Part shown: in pieces, positions 52,012 to 59,665 of the stretch
How positions within the stretch are numbered: the stretch's first letter is position 1
Layout: the number at the start of each line of letters is the position of its first letter
Program-made: the position numbers and the translations under genes
Source: DATIKM01 sp035477595
GTDB taxonomy: Bacteria > Armatimonadota > Chthonomonadetes > Chthonomonadales > CAJBBX01
DNA: 64,000 nucleotides
Reading direction: 5' to 3'
NCBI GenBank assembly: GCA_035477595.1
Contig: DATIKM010000173.1
Coordinates: forward strand, 1 to 64,000
The notes under the pieces: model-generated
Databases searched by the model: none
Seen by the model: the letters and a program-made list of their open reading frames with translations, nothing else
Told to the model about the DNA's origin: nothing

Positions 52012-53271
52012 CTACACGCGCGCGACAATCACCGTAGCGTTGTGCCCGCCGAAGCCGAACGAGTTCGACATGGCGGCGCGCACCTGCATGGGCCTGGCAT
52101 GGTTGGGCACGTAGTCGAGGTCGCAGTCCGGGTCCGGCGTCGTGTAGTTGATCGTCGGAGGCACCACCTGATCGCGCACGGCCAGGCAGCACGCTATCGC
52201 CTCCACCGCGCCGGCTGCCCCCAGGAGGTGCCCGGTCATCGACTTCGTGGAACTCACCGCAAGTCGGTCGGCATGCTCGCCGAACACGGTGCGGATAGCG
52301 ATAGTCTCCAGGCGATCGTTGGGCTGGGTGGACGTACCGTGCGCGTTGATGTGGTCGATGTCCTCGGGGGCCATGCCCGCGGAACGGAGCGCCATGCGCA
52401 TGGCACGCGCGGCGCCCTCGCCTTCGGGAGCCGGCTGAGTGACGTGGAAGGCGTCGCCAGTCATACCGTAACCCACGACTTCAGCGATCGGGGTCGCTCC
52501 GCGGGCGAGCGCGAACTCCAGTTCCTCCAGCACGACGACACCCGCGCCCTCGCCCATGACGAAGCCATCACGCTCGGCATCGAACGGCCGGCTGGCGCGC
52601 TCCGGGTCGTCGTTGCGCGTCGACAGCGCGCGTGCGGCGCAGAACCCGCCAAGGCCGAGTGCCGAGATGCCCGCCTCGGCGCCCCCGGCGATCATCGCGT
52701 CGGCATCGCCACGCAGAATGATGTGCGCGGCGTCGCCGATCGCATGGCAGCCGGTGGCGCATGCCGTCACGACCGCGCTGTTCGGCCCCTTGGCGCCGAG
52801 GATGATGGAGACCTGACCGGCTGCCATGTCCCCGATCAGCATGGGGATCAGAAACGGGCTGACCCGAGCCGGGCCGCGCTCCAACAGCACGCGGTACTGC
52901 TCTTCGATCGTCAGAATCCCACCGATCCCGGAACCGATGAGGACTCCCACACGCTCCGACAACTCACCCTCGATGCGCAGGCCCGACTGCTCGATAGCGC
53001 CGCGCGCGGCAGCGACCGCGAACTGCGCGAAGCGGTCCATCCGCTTGGCTTCCTTGCGCTCCATGAAGTTGGAGGCATCGAAGTCCCGGATCTCCGCCGC
53101 AATGCGCGTTGTGTAGGCAGACACATCGAAGGAGGTGATGTCCGTCACGCCGGACCTGCCGGCAAGCAGATTCTCCCAGAACGTGGGCACCGTCAGTCCG
53201 AGCGAGGTAATGACGCCTAGCCCGGTTACGACGACACGGCGCGTGGTAGGATCAGGGCCGCCCTGAATCAT
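52012..53271 (-). CDS. fabF: 3-oxoacyl-ACP synthase II
   Basis: The product is 419 aa. The thiolase-fold KAS has catalytic C171 (VTACATGCHAIGDA) and the two His in INAHGTSTQPND and SMTGHLLGAAGAVE. VVVTGLGVITSLG opens the protein. It elongates acyl-ACP with malonyl-ACP. GAGG 7 nt before the ATG at 53271 sets the start. It is the last gene of the fab cluster, 142 bases after acpP, with a hairpin between. Confidence 0.97.
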   Translation of the reverse strand: MIQGGPDPTTRRVVVTGLGVITSLGLTVPTFWENLLAGRSGVTDITSFDVSAYTTRIAAEIRDFDASNFMERKEAKRMDRFAQFAVAAARGAIEQSGLRIEGELSERVGVLIGSGIGGILTIEEQYRVLLERGPARVSPFLIPMLIGDMAAGQVSIILGAKGPNSAVVTACATGCHAIGDAAHIILRGDADAMIAGGAEAGISALGLGGFCAARALSTRNDDPERASRPFDAERDGFVMGEGAGVVVLEELEFALARGATPIAEVVGYGMTGDAFHVTQPAPEGEGAARAMRMALRSAGMAPEDIDHINAHGTSTQPNDRLETIAIRTVFGEHADRLAVSSTKSMTGHLLGAAGAVEAIACCLAVRDQVVPPTINYTTPDPDCDLDYVPNHARPMQVRAAMSNSFGFGGHNATVIVARV

Positions 53272-53342
53272 GCGGTTGCCTCGCTTGCGACGCCCGACGC
53301 GTGCCCCCATGTGCACCGTCGCGACGACGCCAAGTGCTCAAT

Positions 53343-53375
53343 GCCGCCGCCAGCGCCCTTCGGCGCGGCGGCGGC
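53343..53375. terminator. Hairpin between acpP and fabF
   Basis: Outer arms gccgccgc (53343-53350) and gcggcggc (53368-53375) and inner gcgcc/ggcgc close a cttc loop, with a small bulge. It may be a partial terminator or RNA processing site that allows acpP to be expressed well above fabF, as is common in fab operons. Confidence 0.5.
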
Positions 53376-53413
53376 AAGTGCGGATCTGTGGCTGGCTGGC
53401 GTCGCCAGCCCTG

Positions 53414-53644
53414 TCAGACCTTCCCGTCAACGTAGCTGACAGCGTCGCTCACGGTGCGGATCTTCTCCTGATCCTCGTCGGGGATCTCGATCTCGAACTC
53501 CTCCTCGAACGCCATCACGAGTTCCACGATGTCGAGCGAGTCGGCCCCGAGGTCCTCCATGAACGCCGCTTCCGGGGTCACCTCATCCTCGCTGACCTCG
53601 AGCTGCTCGACGATGACCTTCTTGATGCGGTCGAACGTGGACAT
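53414..53644 (-). CDS. acpP: Acyl carrier protein
   Basis: The 76-aa acidic helical product carries S36 in GADSLDIVELVMAFEEEF, the site for 4'-phosphopantetheine. Length and sequence are typical of AcpP. It carries growing acyl chains for the surrounding Fab enzymes. It lies 114 bases after fabG. Confidence 0.97.
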   Translation of the reverse strand: MSTFDRIKKVIVEQLEVSEDEVTPEAAFMEDLGADSLDIVELVMAFEEEFEIEIPDEDQEKIRTVSDAVSYVDGKV

Positions 53645-53758
53645 TCCGTTCTCCTGGCTAGGGGGTTGGGTACTGACCAGAGCGTCTGGGGCGACTCAAC
53701 CACTGGGCGACCAGACCTCCGGCCCCAGTGGCGGCCGCCGCGGCCGCGTGAGAAGGAG

Positions 53759-54511
53759 CTACATGAACAGGCCGCCGTCTATCTGGATCACCTGTCCGGT
53801 CACGTAGGCTGCGTCGTCGCTCACGAGGAAGAGGACCACCCTCGCTACGTCGTCCGCGGCGCCCAGACGCGCTAGTGGGATCTGCTTCAGCATCTGAGCG
53901 CGGATCTCGTCGCTCAGTACGTCCGTCATCGCGGTCTGTACAAAACCGGGGGCCACAGCATTCGCAGTGATGCCGCGCGACCCGAGTTCCTTGGCGGTCG
54001 TCTTGGTCAGCGCTATCATACCCGCTTTGGCCGCCGAGTAGTTCGCCTGCCCGGCGTTGCCCACGATGCCCATGACCGACGCGACGTTCACGACCCGGCC
54101 GGACTTCTGCTTCAGCATGATCTTCGCAGCGGCCCGCGTGCAGAGGAACGCGCCCTTCAGGTTCGTGTCTACGACGGCATCCCAGTCATCCTCGCTCATA
54201 CGCAGGATCAACGTGTCTCGCGTGATGCCTGCGTTGTTCACCAGGATGTCGACGCGCCCGAACGCCTCCAGTGTCTGCGCGAACATGCGGTCGACGTCTG
54301 CGGGGGCAGCGACATTGCCGTAGACGGCGATCGCGCGCCGTCCGGTTGTCTCCTGCACTTCGGCCGCCACCGCGTCCGCGTTCTCCGGCACGAAGTCGGT
54401 GATCGCGATGTCGGCGCCTTCGCCGGCGAGCGCCAAGGCGATCGAACGGCCGATCCCGCGTCCCCCACGGCCAGCGCCAGTCACCAGCGCGACCTTTCGC
54501 TCCAGCCTCAT
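53759..54511 (-). CDS. fabG: 3-oxoacyl-ACP reductase
   Basis: The 250-aa classical SDR has the NADPH motif TGAGRGGRGIG (one Gly-Arg longer than usual TGxxxGIG), NNAG at 92-95, and catalytic S145, Y158 and K162 (ANYSAAKAG). It ends with VTGQVIQIDGGLFM, a FabG hallmark. It reduces 3-oxoacyl-ACP. AGGGGG before the ATG at 54511 gives the start. It is 29 bases after fabD. Confidence 0.96.
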   Translation of the reverse strand: MRLERKVALVTGAGRGGRGIGRSIALALAGEGADIAITDFVPENADAVAAEVQETTGRRAIAVYGNVAAPADVDRMFAQTLEAFGRVDILVNNAGITRDTLILRMSEDDWDAVVDTNLKGAFLCTRAAAKIMLKQKSGRVVNVASVMGIVGNAGQANYSAAKAGMIALTKTTAKELGSRGITANAVAPGFVQTAMTDVLSDEIRAQMLKQIPLARLGAADDVARVVLFLVSDDAAYVTGQVIQIDGGLFM

Positions 54512-54540
54512 CGTTTCCCCCTTCAGACGGCGCGAGCGGC

Positions 54541-55488
54541 TCAAGCCGCCTCGTCGCGCAGCATAGCCACGGCCGCCGCGAGCGTCTCCGTGTCCTGTAC
54601 GCTCACTACGCGCGCGTTGCGGTCGATCCGGCGGAGCAGGCCGGCGAGCACGTCGCCGCTGCCTAGCTCGACAAACGCGTTGACCCCGTCCTCGAGCAGC
54701 CGACGTATCGACCTCTCCCAGCGCACAGTGCCGCTGATCTGCATGGTCAGATTCGGCGCCACGTCGACGCCGTGCGTGCAGTACTCAGCCGTCACGTTCG
54801 CCACCACGGGGAACTGCGGCTGGCGCGCGCGAGCCTCCCGCAACTCGGGGTAGAGCGCGTCGCCGGCGGCGGCCATGAGTGGCGAGTGGAAACCGCCGGA
54901 CACGGCGAGTGGGACGACGCGCTTGGCACCCCTAGCGCGAGCTGCCTCCGATGCCGCCTCGACCGCGGGGACCTCGCCACTGATCACCACCTGCCCCGGG
55001 CAGTTCAGGTTGGCGACCACCACCACACCGGCGCGCCGCCCCTCGTCGCAGGCCGCCTGCACGCCGCCATCATCGAGCCCGAGGACTGCGGCCATCGTTC
55101 CCGGCCGAGCCTCCGCCGCTTCCTGCATGAGCCGGGCGCGCCGGTCTACGAGGCGGAGCCCTGTCTCGAAGTCGAAGACGCCCGCCGCCACTAGCGCCGC
55201 GTACTCGCCGACGCTATGCCCGGCGGCGGCAAAGGGCGTGCCGTCCCACTGCTCGCGCAGCATCGACCGAGCCGCGCAACTGCAGACGAAGAGGGCCGGC
55301 TGCGTGTTCATCGTGACGCGCAGGTCGTCCTCGGGGCCGTGCGTGCAGAGCGCTAGCAGGTCGCGGCCCAGCAGGCGCGACGCGGATTCGAAGAGCGCAG
55401 CAGCCCGCGGCGACGCTGCCGCAAAGCTCGCGCCCATGCCGACCCGCTGCGAGCCCTGGCCGGGGAAGAGGAGCGCTACGCGGACCAT
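54541..55488 (-). CDS. fabD: Malonyl-CoA:ACP transacylase
   Basis: The product is 315 aa. LLFPGQGSQRVGMG opens the acyltransferase fold, S92 lies in the nucleophile elbow AAGHSVGEYAALVAAG, and the partner His is in VSGGFHSPLM. It loads malonate on ACP. Its ATG overlaps the end of fabH by 13 bases. The usual gene order fabH-fabD-fabG is kept. Confidence 0.96.
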   Translation of the reverse strand: MVRVALLFPGQGSQRVGMGASFAAASPRAAALFESASRLLGRDLLALCTHGPEDDLRVTMNTQPALFVCSCAARSMLREQWDGTPFAAAGHSVGEYAALVAAGVFDFETGLRLVDRRARLMQEAAEARPGTMAAVLGLDDGGVQAACDEGRRAGVVVVANLNCPGQVVISGEVPAVEAASEAARARGAKRVVPLAVSGGFHSPLMAAAGDALYPELREARARQPQFPVVANVTAEYCTHGVDVAPNLTMQISGTVRWERSIRRLLEDGVNAFVELGSGDVLAGLLRRIDRNARVVSVQDTETLAAAVAMLRDEAA

Positions 55489-56471
55489 CGTACCACGTTG
55501 GCGCCCCAGGTAAGCCCCGCCCCGAACCCTACGAAGACGAGGATATCGCCGCGCCGGACCCGCCCCTCCTCGAGGGCCTCCGTAAGCGCGACGGGAACAG
55601 ACGCGGCCGACGTGTTGCCGTACTTCTCGATGTTCACGTAGATGCGCTCCTCCGGAAGTCGCATGCGCTCCGCAGCAGCGCGCACGATGCGCAGGTTGGC
55701 CTGGTGGGGAATGAACAGGTCCACGTCGTCCACCGTCAGACCTGCCTTGAGAAGGGCCTCGATACAGGCATCCGCCATGGCACGCACGGCGAACTTGTAC
55801 ACCTCGGTCCCGCGCATGTAGATGCGGTCCCACTTCCTCTCGATCAGTTCGGGCGTGATGCGATGGCGCGTGCCGCCTGCCCGCAGCAGGATATGCTCCA
55901 GCCCCCCGCCATCGGCCTTGAGGGCGGAAGCCAGGATCCCCTCGCCCGGCGCGCACGGTCCCACCACAGCCGCCCCCGCCGCATCGCCGAAGAGCACGCA
56001 GGTCGAGCGGTCCTCCCAGTCAACCAGCTTTGTCAGCGTGTCCGCTCCCAGCACCAGCACGCGGTTCACCGAGCCGGAGCGCACCATGCTCGAGGCCACC
56101 TCGATGGCGTAGACGAAGCCGGAGCAGGCCGCGGTGAGGTCGAAGGCGCCGGCCTTCCTGGCGCCCAGGCCTTCCTGGACGATGCAGGCCGTGGCGGGCC
56201 AAATGTAGTCGCCCGTCGCGGTGCCGCAGATGATGAGGTCCAACTCATCCGGCGAGCACCCCGCGTTGTCCAGCGCCCTGCGGGCGGCTGCCAGGCTCAA
56301 CGACGACGTGGTGTCTTCGGGACCGCAGATGCGGCGTTCTCGGATGCCGGTGCGTGCAACGATCCACTCGTCCGAGGTGTCCACCATCCGCTCGAGGTCG
56401 GCATTGGTTAGGACCCCCTGCGGCAGGGCCATTCCGACGCCTTCAATGCCGGCATTACGAGACGACTGCAT
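55476..56471 (-). CDS. fabH: 3-oxoacyl-ACP synthase III
   Basis: The product is 331 aa. The Cys-His-Asn triad is visible: C116 in LTAACSGFVYA, His in FIPHQANLRI and Asn in YGNTSAASVP. WIVARTGIRERR is the CoA-binding motif and FGAGLTWGANVVRW the C-terminal one. It starts each fatty-acid chain from acyl-CoA plus malonyl-ACP. It follows plsX by 68 bases. Confidence 0.97.
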   Translation of the reverse strand: MQSSRNAGIEGVGMALPQGVLTNADLERMVDTSDEWIVARTGIRERRICGPEDTTSSLSLAAARRALDNAGCSPDELDLIICGTATGDYIWPATACIVQEGLGARKAGAFDLTAACSGFVYAIEVASSMVRSGSVNRVLVLGADTLTKLVDWEDRSTCVLFGDAAGAAVVGPCAPGEGILASALKADGGGLEHILLRAGGTRHRITPELIERKWDRIYMRGTEVYKFAVRAMADACIEALLKAGLTVDDVDLFIPHQANLRIVRAAAERMRLPEERIYVNIEKYGNTSAASVPVALTEALEEGRVRRGDILVFVGFGAGLTWGANVVRWSA

Positions 56472-56539
56472 GTGCCTCCCTTTCGCAACTGCGCGCGGAT
56501 CGCCCCTGCCTGCAGCGCATCAAGCGAGCCGCAGAGAGG

Positions 56540-57565
56540 CTAGCTGGAGGCGGCCGTGTGGCTGGCGATCGCGTGTTCTATATGGCGGACCAGCTCATGT
56601 TCGACGGAGGTCGCCGCAACGCGAATGGCATTCGCAATCGCCACCGCATCCGACCGTCCATGCCCGACTATGCAGACGCCATTCACTCCAAGGAGCGGCG
56701 CGCCGCCAAACTCGCGGTAGTCGATCCGGTGCCGCAGCTCCCGAATCCGACGCCGCAGCGGCAGCAGGAATACCCTCATCCAGCGGTAGCGCGTCAGTTC
56801 CGCGCGGATGATGCTGTAGATCATCTCCGCCACGCCTTCACCGGTCTTCAGCAGGATGTTCCCCGTGAAGCCGTCGCAGACGACGACGTCGGCCTTGCCG
56901 CGGAAGACGTCACGCCCCTCCACATTGCCCACGAACGCCGGCAGATGCTCGCGCAGCAGCTTGTGCGCCTGGCGCGTCAGCTCGTCGCCCTTGCCAGGCT
57001 CCTCGCCGTTGGCGAGAAGCGCGACGCTCGGCGAGGGCCTGCCGAGCACGTGGCGTGCGTAGGCCTCCCCCATGATCCCGAACTGGAGCAACTGCTGCGG
57101 CAAGCAGTCCACGTTGGCGCCGCCGTCCAGCAGCACGACCTGCCCTGCGGTCGACGGAATGGGGCACGCAATGGCGGGCCGGCCAATGCCGCGGATGGGC
57201 CTGAGCAGGAACACCGCGGCAGCCATCGCCGCACCGGTGTTGCCGATGGAGACGAAGGCGTCAGCCTTGCCTTCCTTCACGAGGCGAGCGGCCACCACCA
57301 CCGAGGCGTCCGGCTTGCGCCGGTATACCTCCCGAGGCTTGTCGTCCATCTCGATCGTCTGCGAAGCGTGGTGCACCTCGACCGAGGGCGGAACGCCCGC
57401 GTGGCGGGAGATCTCCGCGCGCAGGACCGGCTCGTCGCCCACCAGGATGAGGCGCGAGAGCCTGGTGTTGGACCGAGCGGCCTGCACAACGCCGCGGACG
57501 ACCTCGCCAGGACCCAGATCGCCGCCCATCGCGTCGACCGCCACGCTTACCACGCGCGCCGTCAT
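56540..57565 (-). CDS. plsX: Phosphate acyltransferase PlsX
   Basis: The 341-aa product begins VVSVAVDAMGGDLGPGEVV, the PlsX signature. SIGNTGAAMAAAVFLLRPI and VVVCDGFTGNILLKTGEG are further family motifs. It makes acyl-phosphate from acyl-ACP for phospholipid synthesis with PlsY. It is 22 bases after rpmF, the standard rpmF-plsX-fabH order. Confidence 0.97.
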   Translation of the reverse strand: MTARVVSVAVDAMGGDLGPGEVVRGVVQAARSNTRLSRLILVGDEPVLRAEISRHAGVPPSVEVHHASQTIEMDDKPREVYRRKPDASVVVAARLVKEGKADAFVSIGNTGAAMAAAVFLLRPIRGIGRPAIACPIPSTAGQVVLLDGGANVDCLPQQLLQFGIMGEAYARHVLGRPSPSVALLANGEEPGKGDELTRQAHKLLREHLPAFVGNVEGRDVFRGKADVVVCDGFTGNILLKTGEGVAEMIYSIIRAELTRYRWMRVFLLPLRRRIRELRHRIDYREFGGAPLLGVNGVCIVGHGRSDAVAIANAIRVAATSVEHELVRHIEHAIASHTAASS

Positions 57566-57587
57566 CGTACCGCCAGGTCCTCCGCTA

Positions 57588-57782
57588 TCAGCCTCCGGCC
57601 TGCTTCTTCTTGACTTCGATCACCGGGCGGCCATTGTAGAAGCCGCACGACGGGCACGCGTGGTGCAGCTGCCGCGGCGAATGGCACCGCGGGCACTCGC
57701 CGACCGCCGGCAGAGTGAGCTTGTAGTGCGTTCGGCGAAGACGCGTGCGCGCATTCGAGTGTCGTCGTTTCGGTAGTGGCAT
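57588..57782 (-). CDS. rpmF: Ribosomal protein L32
   Basis: The 64-aa basic product starts MPLPKRRHSNARTRLRRTHY and has a zinc ribbon with C30, C33, C43 and C46, so it is the zinc-binding (C+) form of L32. GAGGAG lies 6 nt before the ATG. It sits between yceD and plsX as in many bacteria, linking ribosome and lipid synthesis. Confidence 0.97.
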   Translation of the reverse strand: MPLPKRRHSNARTRLRRTHYKLTLPAVGECPRCHSPRQLHHACPSCGFYNGRPVIEVKKKQAGG

Positions 57783-57909
57783 GGTGACTCCTCGGGAGCG
57801 ATGCGAACGCCCCAGATAGCATACCCAGCGCGCGGCCCATTCTGGCCGCTGGCGCTGGGGGAGAGGCGGGCATGCGTCACAGCACGCACCTGGCAGGACC
57901 AGCAGGGGG

Positions 57910-58461
57910 TCAGGCCCCTTCGCTCGACCGCCGCGCCAGCAGCTCAGCGAGCGTTCCGAGCTGCCCAGCGGGAGGCTCGGGCGGACACCCGCACGGGCCG
58001 CGGTTGAGGTTGGCGCCACAACGCGGGCACAGACCAGCGCAGCCCTCATCGTGGAGGGGGCGGAGCGGCAGGCCGAGCCAGATGCCCTGGCGCAGCAACT
58101 CGGTCAGGTCGAACAGGGGCCCCTCGAACAGCCTGGCTGCGTCCGGGTTCTCGTCGTCCTCGACCACCGCGTGCTGGACGCGGCCGCGCGCGATCCCAGG
58201 CCGCCGCTGCAGCGTGAACTGCTCGTCGATGGCGATCGCAAGCGGAAGGTCGAAGTACTCGAGGCAGCGACCGCAGGCCAGTGTGACGGTGGCCTCGACC
58301 GAGCCCGAGGCCAGCAGCACACTCCCTGTGTTGGAAAACACGAGGTCACCCCGGATGGGCGCCACGCACTCGAGGTCCTCGTCGACGATGGGCGGTTCGT
58401 CGACCTTGTACGGGTAGCGTGCGCCGATGCGGCTGAGGACCTCCGATAGATCGAGTCTCAC
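57910..58461 (-). CDS. yceD: YceD/DUF177 protein
   Basis: The 183-aa product has the DUF177 core with VTLACGRCLEYFDLPLAIAI near residue 60 and a C-terminal zinc-ribbon-like segment (CAGLCPRCGANLNRGPCGC). DUF177 proteins are widely linked to rpmF and are implicated in 23S rRNA metabolism. The ATG overlaps no gene and starts 33 bases after the DivIVA-like gene. The 127-base gap before rpmF holds no gene. Confidence 0.92.
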   Translation of the reverse strand: MRLDLSEVLSRIGARYPYKVDEPPIVDEDLECVAPIRGDLVFSNTGSVLLASGSVEATVTLACGRCLEYFDLPLAIAIDEQFTLQRRPGIARGRVQHAVVEDDENPDAARLFEGPLFDLTELLRQGIWLGLPLRPLHDEGCAGLCPRCGANLNRGPCGCPPEPPAGQLGTLAELLARRSSEGA

Positions 58462-58494
58462 GCGGTGCCCCTTCCCTGGGTCCGGCAGCCGGAC

Positions 58495-59058
58495 CTAGGC
58501 GCCCTCGCGACCGACCCCAACGGGCGCGCGCGCTTGATCGAGCGTCTCTCGGCCGCGCTGCACCGTCACTATGGCCTTGCCCATCACCGCCTCGAGCCTC
58601 CCCAGCACCTCGCGTGCGTACTCGTCTGCCCCGCGCCGGATGTCTGCCGCCTCCACCTCAGCGCGACGGAGAATCTCCCGCGCCTGCGCGGAAGCCATCT
58701 GGTGCACCTCGCTGCCGTCCACCATCTGCATGGCCTTGAGGCGAGCCTCTTCCAGAATCCGGTGCGACTCGTCGCGGGCCTGCGTGACGATGTCCTCTGC
58801 CTCGACGCGCCCGCTCTCGACGCGCTGGGAGGCCTCGTCGCGCGCCGTCTCCACGAGACGCTCGGAATCGCGCGCCAGGCGGTGCGCCTTCTTCATGTCC
58901 TCTGGCAGGTTGGCGCGGATTTTCAGCACCAGATAGTAGAACTGTTCCTTGTTGAAGCGGACAAGGGTGTTGAACGGGAAGTGCCGCGCCTTCTCCGGCA
59001 ACTCCTCCAACTCGTCGAGTAGTCGGAAAATGTCGACCGGCTCGGAATCCGGGGGCAT
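58495..59058 (-). CDS. DivIVA/AtpF-like coiled-coil protein
   Basis: The 187-aa product opens DSEPVDIFRLLDELEELPEK and FNKEQFYYLVLKIRANLPED, then a long Glu/Arg-rich coiled coil (VETARDEASQRVESGRVEAE...) to the end. The layout resembles the ATP-synthase-b-like or DivIVA-like proteins often found next to coaD in Gram-positive and related genomes, whose role is unsettled. GGGGAG before the ATG at 59058 fixes the start; a longer in-frame reading lacks a ribosome site. It lies 49 bases after coaD. Confidence 0.8.
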   Translation of the reverse strand: MPPDSEPVDIFRLLDELEELPEKARHFPFNTLVRFNKEQFYYLVLKIRANLPEDMKKAHRLARDSERLVETARDEASQRVESGRVEAEDIVTQARDESHRILEEARLKAMQMVDGSEVHQMASAQAREILRRAEVEAADIRRGADEYAREVLGRLEAVMGKAIVTVQRGRETLDQARAPVGVGREGA

Positions 59059-59107
59059 GTAGCTCCCCCGCAGAGGGAGCGACCGCGGCAAAGCAGTGCG
59101 CACCGCC

Positions 59108-59596
59108 TCACCGTTCCGGGAGGTTGATCCTAGCTCGTAAGCGTTGTCTGACACTGTTAGGCACCAGTCCTTCCACAGAGCCGCCCAGTCGGGCAATGTC
59201 CTTCACGATGCTCGAGCTCAAATACACGTACTCGGACCCCGGCATCATGAACACCGTCTCCACGCCGGGCCCGAGGCGCCGATTGGTGAGCGCCATCTGA
59301 AGCTCGTACTCAAAGTCCGATATTGCTCGCAGGCCACGGACGATGGCGCGCGCGCCCTGCCGTGCCGCGTAGTCTACCAGCAGACCATCGAACGTGTCCA
59401 CCGCCACGTTTGGCAGGTGGGCGCAGACCTCCCGCGCCATCGCCATCCGTTCTGGAATCGAGAAGAGCGGCGACTTCGATGGATTCGCCGCCACCGCAAC
59501 CACGATCCGGTCGAACAGCCGTGTGGCGCGCTCGATGATGTCGAGGTGGCCATTGGTGATCGGATCGAAGCTGCCCGGCACGATCGCGGTGGTCAT
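59108..59596 (-). CDS. coaD: Phosphopantetheine adenylyltransferase
   Basis: The 162-aa nucleotidyltransferase has TTAIVPGSFDPITNGHLDII with the T14-x-G-H17 adenylate motif, the KSPLFSIPERMAM region, and YLSSSIVKDIARLGG, the variant of the ISSTxxR motif. It makes dephospho-CoA in CoA synthesis. The ATG at 59596 opens directly on the conserved strand. It lies between recG and the coiled-coil gene on one strand. Confidence 0.96.
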   Translation of the reverse strand: MTTAIVPGSFDPITNGHLDIIERATRLFDRIVVAVAANPSKSPLFSIPERMAMAREVCAHLPNVAVDTFDGLLVDYAARQGARAIVRGLRAISDFEYELQMALTNRRLGPGVETVFMMPGSEYVYLSSSIVKDIARLGGSVEGLVPNSVRQRLRARINLPER

Positions 59597-59665
59597 GGAT
59601 GCCCGTTGGCCTCGCCCCGTTCGCGGCGTCGCCGGCGCCGTTTGCCTATGGTTCGCCATCCGCCC